Below, piece by piece: positions 25,240 to 32,684 of a DNA stretch of 64,000 nucleotides. Every line of letters begins with the position of its first letter. Within the stretch, counting starts at the first letter, position 1. A model generated the notes under the pieces. That model saw nothing but the letters and a program-made list of their open reading frames with translations, did not search any database and was not told the DNA's origin. Source of the DNA: Streptomyces sp. B21-105 (GTDB taxonomy: Bacteria; Actinomycetota; Actinomycetes; Streptomycetales; Streptomycetaceae). The position numbers and the translations under genes were made by a program. The DNA lies in assembly GCF_036898465.1 (NCBI RefSeq), contig NZ_JARUMJ010000001.1, positions 8,928,001 to 8,992,000 of the forward strand, written 5' to 3'.

Positions 25240-25421
25240 ACACCTGTCTCGCGCACACCCGACCCCACGCGCGAACACCCGACTTCCCGCCCACAGTTGA
25301 AGACGCCGGCGGCGGGACCGGTGTGCGAGGTGATTCCGTCTCCCGACCGCCCGGCCTACTCACGCACACCTGGGTAGCCGGGCTCAGGCGCAATGCACCG
25401 TCCCCCGCCTAGCCTTCGACC

Positions 25422-25760
25422 ATGAGTTCCGCACACCGGCTCGAACCGTCGGAAGAAGAGGCCCGCCCGCAGCTGACCGGCACGTGGTCGCTCATGATGG
25501 GCAGCGCTGCCGTCGCGGCGATCGGCTGCCCCCTGCTTCCGGAGTCCGTTCCGTACCAACTCCGCTTCCTCCCCGTCTACTTCGTCCTGCCCCTGGGCGT
25601 CTGGGCGGTCGCCTCAGGAATCATCGCCCTGCGACGCATAGGCGGCGACGAGGGAGCCCGCCGCAACCGGGCGAAGGCCGGGATCACCCTCGGCGCCGTG
25701 GCCACGGTGACGGTGGTGGCCACCCTCGTCCGGGCGTACTGGGCGCTGAGCCGCATCTGA
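25422..25760 (+). CDS. Small membrane protein (DUF4190-like)
   Basis: A 112-residue protein with an acidic N-terminus and three hydrophobic segments (MMGSAAVAAIGCPLL, FLPVYFVLPLGVWAVASGII in part, and ITLGAVATVTVVATLV). The GDEGARRNRAKAGITLG loop resembles DUF4190 proteins. A -10-like TAGCCT at 25410-25415 lies only 7 nt before the ATG, which suggests a leaderless mRNA. The function is unknown. Confidence 0.7.
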   Translation: MSSAHRLEPSEEEARPQLTGTWSLMMGSAAVAAIGCPLLPESVPYQLRFLPVYFVLPLGVWAVASGIIALRRIGGDEGARRNRAKAGITLGAVATVTVVATLVRAYWALSRI

Positions 25761-26050
25761 GAGCGGCGGGCCGCCCGGCCCTGGTGCCGGCGACCTGTCA
25801 GAAGGGGGCGGTCGGTCGCCACCCGACGCTCGAGCGGGTCGTGGGCGCCGGTGCGCACCGATGACCGGTTCTGGCCGACGTGTCGCCGCCCGCCGTGCGC
25901 GAGTTCGTCAGCCGGCCGACGCCTGTCGAATTCTCCCTGGAATCCCCGGTGAAGAGGCTCGGCGCGGCTGCTAGTCTTCGGCGTCTTGTCGCACATTCGT
26001 GCGCACACATCACGCCACTCGTCACATCAGTCCCGTGGGGGGATCCTGTC

Positions 26051-26605
26051 ATGACCCAGTCAGTGCCGCCGTCCGAGGGCAACCCGTTCGCCCAGCAGTC
26101 CTCCGTCGGCGCACCGGGTGCGCCGCAGCCCGCCGACGGGAATCCCTACGCCCAGCAGCAGCCCGGTGCCGCGCTGCCTCCTCCGGTCCCTGCGCCGCCG
26201 GCCCGCAGCAACATCGCCCTCGGCCTGGTCGTCGCCGTCGTCGTGGCCCTGGTCGCCGCCGGTGTCTACGGCGCCATCATCGGTGCGACCGAGCGCGAGA
26301 TCGGCTACGCGGCCATCGGCGTCGGTTTCCTCATCGGCTTCGCGGCGGGCAAGGTCGGGGGCGCCAACCCGGTGCTGCCCGTGGTCAGTGCCCTGCTGTC
26401 GCTGGGCGCCGTCTACCTCGGCCAGCTCATCGGCATCGCGGTGATCGGCGCCGACGAAGTCGGTGTCTCCGCGACGACACTGTTCACCGAGCACTTCGAC
26501 GTGCTGACCGAGGGCTGGAGCGAGACCGCCGACGCGATGGCCTACCTGTTCCTCGCCATCGGCGCGTTCGCCGGGTTCTCCGGCGCGAAGAAGGGCGCAC
26601 TGTAA
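26051..26605 (+). CDS. Hypothetical membrane protein with Pro/Gln-rich N-terminus
   Basis: A 184-residue protein. The first ~55 residues are disordered and carry near-repeats GNPFAQQ and GNPYAQQQ, followed by poly-Pro. Then come four membrane helices (IALGLVVAVVVALVAAGVYG, AAIGVGFLIGFAAGKVGG, VLPVVSALLSLGAVYLGQL, AYLFLAIGAFAGFSGAKKG). Such Pro-rich/helix proteins are common in actinobacterial cell-envelope contexts, but no function can be given. The ATG follows GGGGG. A TAGTCT box at 25972-25977 is a possible -10. Confidence 0.72.
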   Translation: MTQSVPPSEGNPFAQQSSVGAPGAPQPADGNPYAQQQPGAALPPPVPAPPARSNIALGLVVAVVVALVAAGVYGAIIGATEREIGYAAIGVGFLIGFAAGKVGGANPVLPVVSALLSLGAVYLGQLIGIAVIGADEVGVSATTLFTEHFDVLTEGWSETADAMAYLFLAIGAFAGFSGAKKGAL

Positions 26606-26677
26606 ACGACACGCGAGTACCGCCTGAACGCGCAACCCGCACATGACGCGGGCGCCGCATGACGCGGACGTCGAGAA

Positions 26678-26707
26678 GCGGGCCGTGCCTTCGTCGGCAC
26701 GGCCCGC
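26678..26707. terminator. Bidirectional terminator between convergent genes
   Basis: Perfect 12-bp inverted repeat GCGGGCCGTGCC / GGCACGGCCCGC with a 6-nt loop TTCGTC, between the membrane protein (plus strand) and snapalysin (minus strand). Confidence 0.8.
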
Positions 26708-26739
26708 GCCTGCGGGACGGGTGCAGTTTCCTCGGGCCG

Positions 26740-27420
26740 TCAGCGCACCTTGTTCAGCTTGTCGAGGGCCTTGGCGAGACCGTTGGCCCACAGCTGGTTG
26801 ACGCGCGACCGCTCGGCCGTGTTGGGGTAGCGGTTGGTGCAGCTCGTGCCGGGGCCGCCGCCCGACATCAGTTCGCTGCACGGGCCGGTGTAGTGGTCCG
26901 GCAACCCCAGCACATGGCCGGTCTCGTGCGCGGCGACGCGGATGGAGTCGTACCGCCGGTTCTGGGCGTAGTCGAGGAAGATGTAGCCCCTGCCGTGGCC
27001 GTTGGTGGAGGCGTAGGAGCCCCGGGAGTCGTTGCCCTCGTAGTACGAGAAGTCGCCGCTGCCCGAGGTGGACTGCAGCTTGACATTGCTCACGGAGCTG
27101 TTCCAGATCGACGCGGCACTCGATATCTGGGAACGGAAGCTCGGCGCCTGTGAGGCGTTGTAGTACACGGTCACCGACCGCAGGCTCGGGTTGGCCGCCT
27201 GCTTCTCGGCGACCGAGTCGAGGACCGCTTCGAAGAACGCCTTGTTGTTCGCCGACTCCTCGGCCGAACCGGTGTAACCGGCGACGAGGGCGGCGGAGCC
27301 GGTGGTCTGGGCGCTCGCCGGGATCGCGCTGCCGAGGGCCGCGAACGTCACGCCCAGGCCGAGCGCCAGCAATCTCCTGGAGGTCTTCACGGACGTGGAG
27401 GACGTAGGGGTGGACGTCAT
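26740..27420 (-). CDS. snpA: Snapalysin, secreted small neutral metalloprotease (peptidase family M7)
   Basis: A 226-residue preproprotein of the extracellular M7 zinc protease typical of Streptomyces. A signal peptide ([24 protein letters not shown], quoted to position about 39, cleavage after ASA) is followed by a short propeptide and the mature enzyme starting near [12 protein letters not shown]. The zinc site [15 protein letters not shown] (H-E-x-x-H-x-x-G-x-x-D, Asp as third ligand) is the M7 signature. A Cys pair (GPCSELM and TSCTNRY) forms the family disulfide. The ATG at 27420 follows AGGAGCC. It is divergent from a LysR gene, the known arrangement for snapalysin and its activator. 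Confidence 0.97.
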   Translation of the reverse strand: MTSTPTSSTSVKTSRRLLALGLGVTFAALGSAIPASAQTTGSAALVAGYTGSAEESANNKAFFEAVLDSVAEKQAANPSLRSVTVYYNASQAPSFRSQISSAASIWNSSVSNVKLQSTSGSGDFSYYEGNDSRGSYASTNGHGRGYIFLDYAQNRRYDSIRVAAHETGHVLGLPDHYTGPCSELMSGGGPGTSCTNRYPNTAERSRVNQLWANGLAKALDKLNKVR

Positions 27421-27514
27421 GTGGGGGGCTCCTGCTCGTTCGTGTGGGGTGGTGAACGATCGGTAGAGCCGAGTGTGCGGCAGCAGGGCGGCTCCGGGGA
27501 TGATGCCAACCGGG

Positions 27515-27531
27515 GATAGCGCACGGCTATC
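27515..27531. promoter_or_regulatory. LysR box between snapalysin and its activator
   Basis: GATAGC-GCACG-GCTATC is a perfect palindrome that satisfies the LysR T-N11-A rule (T27517 to A27529), in the 184-bp divergent promoter region, 95 bp from the snpA start. Confidence 0.7.
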
Positions 27532-27604
27532 AGAGCAACTCGGGCGGTTATGTTGGCGTTTGAACATCTGGCGTCTCATCAGACCCAGCGCCTACGCTCC
27601 GCGC

Positions 27605-28576
27605 ATGGAGCTCGAGGTGAGGCACTTACGCGTGCTGTGCGCCATCGCCGACGCCGGGAGTCTGCACAAGGCGGCTCGTGAACTGGGCATGGCCCAGCCC
27701 TCGTTGAGCACCCAGCTGCGCCGGATCGAGCAGTTGCTGGGGGGCCAGCTGTTCCTCCGTGACTCCAGGGGCAGCCGCCCCACGCCGCTCGGGCAGGCGG
27801 TGGTCGGCCGAGCCCGGCCACTGGTCGCCGAACTCTCCGCGATCGTGACGGAGACCCGGGCCGCGGCCGCCCAGGCGGCAGGCGGGCAGCGGTTGCGCAT
27901 CGGCGCGACCGCCAGCCGGGCGATCCCGGGCTGGCTCAGCCGGCTCCGCGCCCGCATGCCCGCGGTCGAGCCCAGCCTGCAGATGGACGTGTCCGCGAAC
28001 GCCCTGTTGCGGCAAGTGGCCGAGGGCAGGCTCGACCTGGCGTTCGTGCACGAGGTCGAGGGCAGCCCGCTGCGCGTCCCGAAAGGGCTGGCCTTGCGCA
28101 TCCTGGTGGAGCGCGAGCCCCAGTTCGTCACCATGGCCGCCGGCCATCCCGCGGCGGCCCGCAGCGAGGTGCGACTCGCGGACCTCGCTCACGACCGCTG
28201 GATGGTGGACGCCACCGTGGACGGCGAGTGGGACGGGGTGTGCCGAGTGCTGCGGGCAGCCGGGATCAAACCCGATCTGCTGCACGGCGACTACCTCACC
28301 GCCTACCTCCTGGCCGCCATCGGCGAGGTCGTCACGGTCAGCCAGCCGACCGCGCTCCCGCCCCGCTCCGACCTGGTCGTCCGGCCCCTCCACGGCGACC
28401 CGATAGGAGTACGACTGCTGCTCGCGGCCCGGACGGCAGACGAACTCGACGCCGAATTCCCGGAGTTGGAGAAGGCGTACTGGGAGGCGGCCTGTCAGGC
28501 ACCGGCATACCAGGAGTGGCTGACGCGCGGAGCCGCCGGACGGCCCGCACAGACACTGCGCGCGGTGGGAGCCTGA
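27605..28576 (+). CDS. snpR: LysR-family transcriptional activator of snapalysin
   Basis: A 323-residue LysR-type regulator. The helix-turn-helix lies at residues about 18-55 (AGSLHKAARELGMAQPSLST with LRRIEQLLGGQLFLRD after it), and residues about 90-300 are the periplasmic-binding-protein-like effector domain. Divergent LysR genes of this kind activate the neighbouring snapalysin gene in S. lividans and S. coelicolor; the T-N11-A box between them fits. A TACGCT box only 7 nt before the ATG suggests a leaderless transcript. The symbol is based on family and position. Confidence 0.88.
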   Translation: MELEVRHLRVLCAIADAGSLHKAARELGMAQPSLSTQLRRIEQLLGGQLFLRDSRGSRPTPLGQAVVGRARPLVAELSAIVTETRAAAAQAAGGQRLRIGATASRAIPGWLSRLRARMPAVEPSLQMDVSANALLRQVAEGRLDLAFVHEVEGSPLRVPKGLALRILVEREPQFVTMAAGHPAAARSEVRLADLAHDRWMVDATVDGEWDGVCRVLRAAGIKPDLLHGDYLTAYLLAAIGEVVTVSQPTALPPRSDLVVRPLHGDPIGVRLLLAARTADELDAEFPELEKAYWEAACQAPAYQEWLTRGAAGRPAQTLRAVGA

Positions 28577-28604
28577 GCAGTGACCGGTCGGTGCCGCAGG
28601 GATC

Positions 28605-28880
28605 TCACCCGCCGCCGGCTTCGGTCCGGCGAGCCAGGCGGAACAGGACCTGGGCGTACACGACGGTCGCCGTCGCGATGAGCGTCGGGATGACCGCCAG
28701 CGCGAGTATGCCCACCAGCGCGCGGACGTCTTCGGCACGCGGTGGGAGCCCCCGGTCCTTGTCCACGAAGAACCGGTAGCCGAACCAGGCCCAGATGGCC
28801 AGTGACAGAAGCAGCCAGCCGATCGACCACTTCTCGATCCGGTGACCGTCCTGGCGGAGCCGCTCTGCGTCAGTCCTCAT
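28605..28880 (-). CDS. Small two-helix membrane protein, hypothetical
   Basis: A 91-residue protein with a charged N-terminus (RTDAERLRQDGHRIEKW) and two membrane helices (SIGWLLLSLAIWAWFGYRF and LVGILALAVIPTLIATATVVY, each quoted in part), with a short basic C-terminus. There is no recognisable family. The ATG is preceded by GGGGGAGA. A striking inverted repeat lies 25 bp upstream. Confidence 0.65.
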   Translation of the reverse strand: MRTDAERLRQDGHRIEKWSIGWLLLSLAIWAWFGYRFFVDKDRGLPPRAEDVRALVGILALAVIPTLIATATVVYAQVLFRLARRTEAGGG

Positions 28881-28904
28881 CTCTCCCCCTGCTTCCCTCG
28901 TGCT

Positions 28905-28944
28905 CAGTGCTCAGTGCTCACTGCTCAGTGAGCACTGAGCACTG
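28905..28944. repeat. Perfect 17-bp inverted repeat built from GTGCTCA units
   Basis: Left arm 28905-28921 (starts CAGTGCTCAGTG) and right arm 28928-28944 (ends CACTGAGCACTG) are exact reverse complements with a 6-nt spacer TGCTCA. The left arm is itself a tandem of the 7-mer GTGCTCA. It lies 25 bp upstream of the small membrane-protein start, so it could be an operator or an mRNA leader hairpin. Confidence 0.75.
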
Positions 28945-29317
28945 GCCCGTATCAGTGGCCCGTCAACGGTGGCCGGTTGTCGGTGGCCGGGCGACAGTTC
29001 ATCACAGCGTGTGCGGGGCGCCGACACCGCTCCCGCGGCTCGCGTCGGTCACCGGCTCGTCGAGGGACGCCGCGAGGTTTCCGCCAGGTCGGCGAAGTGT
29101 CGGAGGTCCGGGGCTGATCAGCCGGTCGCGGACAAGGAGCGTGAAGGACGCGCGGCTCGCAAAGTGGCCTCCCTAGCCCGAATTCCGGTCACGGAATGCC
29201 GATTTCCGGTCACAATCCGATCAAGCCCGCTTCGCCATCGCTTACTTGACCGCTTCCGGTCTGACAACATCACCGAAGAGTGGGCAAGGGTGTCAGCGGA
29301 GGCTTGGGGGAAGCCGG
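28945..29317 (+). promoter_or_regulatory. Promoter region of the two-permease ABC operon with direct repeats
   Basis: No gene is seen in this 373-bp stretch. TTCCGGTCAC occurs at 29183-29192 and again at 29204-29213, exactly 21 bp apart (two helical turns), and TTCCGGTCTG at 29254-29263. TTGACC at 29246 could be a -35. Such helically phased direct repeats suit a response-regulator dimer. Confidence 0.5.
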
Positions 29318-32300
29318 GTGGCGAGTCACGGGGGGCGTTTCGGAGTGCGTTCGGGGCGGGCCACGCTTGTTCTGGCGAGGGCGCGAGCGCATCGGCCGCT
29401 GATCACCGCCGCGCTCGTCACCGTCCTGCTGACCGCATCCGTGCTGGCCGCCCTGGCCGCCTACTCGGCCGCGATCGGCGACGCGGCTCTGCGTCACTCG
29501 CTGGCCGAGCCGCGCAACGCCGCCGGTGCCGCGCTGGTCGTCACGGCCGAGGTGGGGACCGATCGTCGTCCGGCCGTCGACACCGCCGTGCGCGACGCGG
29601 CGCGCCGTACCTTCGACGGGCTGCCGGTGACCGTGCGGACGCTGGTGCGCTCCGGCCCGTACGCCCTGCCCGCGACCACGTCGGCCACCCCCACCGCCCC
29701 CACCGCACCCGCCCCCACCGCAGCCGCCCCCACCGCACCCGCGCCCGCCGCAGCCGCCCGGCCCGGCGGCAAGCCGGACCTCACGCACTTCGCGACGCTC
29801 GACCCCACCCAGGTCCGGTTCAGCCAGGGGCGCCCCCCGCGCGCGAGCACGCCGGACGTCGAGGTGGCGCTGCCCGACACCGCCGCACGACGGCTGCGGC
29901 TGGCGCCGGGCGCCCGCCTCACCGTGACCGACCGGCTCGGCGGGCCGCCCGTGCGGATCCTCGTCACCGGCGTGTACCGGCCCGCCGACCCGGCCTCCCC
30001 CTACTGGCTGACGGACGAACTGGCCGGTCGCGGCGTACGCCGGACATCCGGCTTCACCACCTACGGCCCCTTGCTGACGGCGCCCTCCGTCCTCGCCGGC
30101 GGCCGGGTGAGCGACGGACCGTCCGCATGGGTCGCCTCCGCCGACCTCACCCGCCTCACCGGCGAGCGCATCGACACCCTGCGCGCCGCCGCACGCACCG
30201 GACCGGCCGCCCTGCTGAAGCTGCGCACCGGGGACGACGGCGAGGCCGGGACGACCGCCAAGACCACCCTCCCTGAAGTCCTCGACCGGGTCGAGCGCTC
30301 CCTGCTCGTCTCCCGCTCCACCCTCCTGATCGTCGCCCTCCAGCTCGCCCTGCTCGCGGCCTGCGCGCTGCTCCTCGTGGCCCGGCTGCTCGCCGCCGAA
30401 CGCACCGGCGAGACCCGGCTGCTGCGCGCCCGCGGCGCCTCCCGCGCCGCCCTCGCCGGCCTCGCCGCCCGGGAGGCGCTGCTGCTGGCCGGGCCCGCGC
30501 TGCTGATCGCCCCGCTGCTGGCAGGCCCGCTGACCCGGCTGCTCGCCGGACACGGAGCGCTGGCCCACCTCGGACTGGAGCTGGAGCTGCCTGCCGGCGG
30601 ACGGCTCGGGGTGTGGCTGACGGCGGCCGGCGTGGCACTGGGATGCGCGCTGGCGGTGACGCTGCCGGCGGTCGCGGCGACCGGGTTCCGCACGCTCCGC
30701 GCCCGCCCCCTGCCCGCCTGGCTCGGGGCCGGGGCGGACCTGGGGCTGGCGGCGGCGGCCGGGATCGCCTACTGGCAGCTGGACAGCCGCGAGTCGGGCG
30801 CGGTGAGCGCGGACACCACCGGCGCCCTGGGCATCGACCCGCTGCTGGTCGCCGCGCCCGCCCTCGCGCTGCTGGCCGGCGCGGTCCTGACCCTGCGGCT
30901 GCTGCCCCTGGCCGCCCGCCTCGCCGAACGCCGGGCGACGGGCGGACGAGGACTGGCCACGGCGCTGGCCGGCTGGCAGCTCAGCCGCCGCCCGGGCCAG
31001 GGCGCAGGGCCCGTACTGCTGCTCGTCCTGGCCGTCGCACTCGGCGTACTGGCGATCGGCCAGGGCTCCTCCTGGGGACGCTCGCAGGGCGACCAGGCCG
31101 ACTTCGTGGCCGGCGCGCCGGTGCGCGTCCTGGGCACCGGCGGCGGCGAACTCGGCCTCACACAGGGGTACGCGGCCGTGCCTCAGGTACGCGAGGCCGC
31201 CCCCGCCGTACGCACGACGCTGCCGCTGTCCGGTGACCGCACGGCGACGGTGGTGGCGCTGGACACCGCGCACGCGACGGACACCGTCCTGATGCGCCCC
31301 GACCTGGCGCCCGCCCCGATGAAGAAGCTGCTGGCAGGACTGGGCCCGGAGGGAGAGCCGGCGGGAGCACGCGTACCCGCCGGGACGACCCGGCTGACGC
31401 TGAAGGCGACCCTGGCCAGTTCGGTGCGGGGCGCGCAGACCGCGGCGACCGTGACCCAGACGCTGGAGGACGACCACGGCGTGCCCTACCCGCTGCCGTC
31501 AGGCATCCTCCCCGCCGACGCGCGCCCGCACCCGCTGTCGGTCGAACTGCCCAGCGGCCACGGACCGTTGACGCTCACCGGGATACAGCTCGTGCTGCCC
31601 GTGCCGTCCTCCCACGCGGAACAGCACACCCTCACCCTCGACGCCCTGACCGCGACGACCGCCGCCGGCACGGCACAGCCGGTGACCCTGCCGGCCGCGC
31701 CCTGGACGGTGGCCTCCGGCACCGACCAGCAGAGCTCGGCCGACGCGGGAACCGCGCCGACCAGCCCGCGCGTCCGCCCCGGCGCCCACCCGACCGCGGT
31801 GTACGGCACCGGCTACGTCCCGTCCGAACAGCCCTGGCTCAGCCCGTCACTGACGCTGCGCATGCAGATGGCACAGCCCCGGACCACCGCGGTGGCCGCC
31901 CTCGCCACCGACCGCTTCCTCGCCTCCACCGGCGCCCGCCCCGGCCAGACGATGGCCATCGCCGTGGAGGGGCAGAACGTGCCCGTGCGGATCGTGAGCG
32001 CCGTACGGCAGCTGCCGACGGTCCAGGGCGAGGAGGGCGACGGCGACGGCGGCGCCCTCCTCGTCGATCTGCCCGCCGTGAACCGGGTCCTCCAGGCCCG
32101 CTACGGGCTGGCCCTCGCCCCCACCGAGTGGTGGCTGCGGCCGGACTCGCCCTCGGACAGCGCGGAGATCGCCACCGCGCTGCGCGCCCGCCCCGACCTC
32201 GACCCCGAGCAGATCGTCGTGCGCGACGAGATCGCCGCCGAACTGCGCGACGACCCGTTCGGGGCGGGCCCGGAAGCCGCGTTCACCGCGGCGGCCGCCG

Positions 32301-32683
32301 CCGCGGCGGTGCTGGCCGCCCTCGGCTTCGCGGTGAGCGCGGCCGGGGCGCTGCGGGAGCGCAACGCCGAGTTCGCGATCCTGCGCGCCCTCGGCGCCCC
32401 GCGCCGCCGGCTGGCCCGTGCCGTCGCCGGCGAACAGGGCGTCCTGATCGCGCTGGCGCTGGCCGTGGGAACCGGCCTGGGCCTCGCCCTGACCCGCGCG
32501 GTGCTGCCGCTCGTCGTCCTGACCGGCGAAGCCACCCGCCCGGTGCCGGAGCTGTTCGTGGCACTGCCACCGCTGCGGGTGGCCGCCCTGGTGGCGGCCG
32601 TGGCCGCCGTCCCGGTCGTCGTCGTGGCGCTGCTGGCGGTGCGACAGGCCGATCCGGTGCAGGTGCTGCGGGAGGGGGAGTGA
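29318..32683 (+). CDS. Large FtsX-family ABC permease
   Basis: A protein of about 1121 residues with two FtsX-like halves. An N-terminal helix (LITAALVTVLLTASVLAAL) precedes a large extracytoplasmic domain that contains a low-complexity Pro/Thr/Ala stretch (TAPTAPAPTAAAPTAPAPA, near residue 125). Three helices around residues 330-440 with ARLLAAERTGETRLLRARGAS form the first coupling region. A second very large external region (about 600-950) is followed by closing helices and EFAILRALGAPRRRLARAV. GTG at 29318 is used; GTG at 29345 has a somewhat better ribosome site. It is 1 nt from the next permease gene. The substrate is unknown, likely lipid, lipoprotein or peptide. Confidence 0.85.
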   Translation: MASHGGRFGVRSGRATLVLARARAHRPLITAALVTVLLTASVLAALAAYSAAIGDAALRHSLAEPRNAAGAALVVTAEVGTDRRPAVDTAVRDAARRTFDGLPVTVRTLVRSGPYALPATTSATPTAPTAPAPTAAAPTAPAPAAAARPGGKPDLTHFATLDPTQVRFSQGRPPRASTPDVEVALPDTAARRLRLAPGARLTVTDRLGGPPVRILVTGVYRPADPASPYWLTDELAGRGVRRTSGFTTYGPLLTAPSVLAGGRVSDGPSAWVASADLTRLTGERIDTLRAAARTGPAALLKLRTGDDGEAGTTAKTTLPEVLDRVERSLLVSRSTLLIVALQLALLAACALLLVARLLAAERTGETRLLRARGASRAALAGLAAREALLLAGPALLIAPLLAGPLTRLLAGHGALAHLGLELELPAGGRLGVWLTAAGVALGCALAVTLPAVAATGFRTLRARPLPAWLGAGADLGLAAAAGIAYWQLDSRESGAVSADTTGALGIDPLLVAAPALALLAGAVLTLRLLPLAARLAERRATGGRGLATALAGWQLSRRPGQGAGPVLLLVLAVALGVLAIGQGSSWGRSQGDQADFVAGAPVRVLGTGGGELGLTQGYAAVPQVREAAPAVRTTLPLSGDRTATVVALDTAHATDTVLMRPDLAPAPMKKLLAGLGPEGEPAGARVPAGTTRLTLKATLASSVRGAQTAATVTQTLEDDHGVPYPLPSGILPADARPHPLSVELPSGHGPLTLTGIQLVLPVPSSHAEQHTLTLDALTATTAAGTAQPVTLPAAPWTVASGTDQQSSADAGTAPTSPRVRPGAHPTAVYGTGYVPSEQPWLSPSLTLRMQMAQPRTTAVAALATDRFLASTGARPGQTMAIAVEGQNVPVRIVSAVRQLPTVQGEEGDGDGGALLVDLPAVNRVLQARYGLALAPTEWWLRPDSPSDSAEIATALRARPDLDPEQIVVRDEIAAELRDDPFGAGPEAAFTAAAAAAAVLAALGFAVSAAGALRERNAEFAILRALGAPRRRLARAVAGEQGVLIALALAVGTGLGLALTRAVLPLVVLTGEATRPVPELFVALPPLRVAALVAAVAAVPVVVVALLAVRQADPVQVLREGE

Positions 32684-32684
32684 C

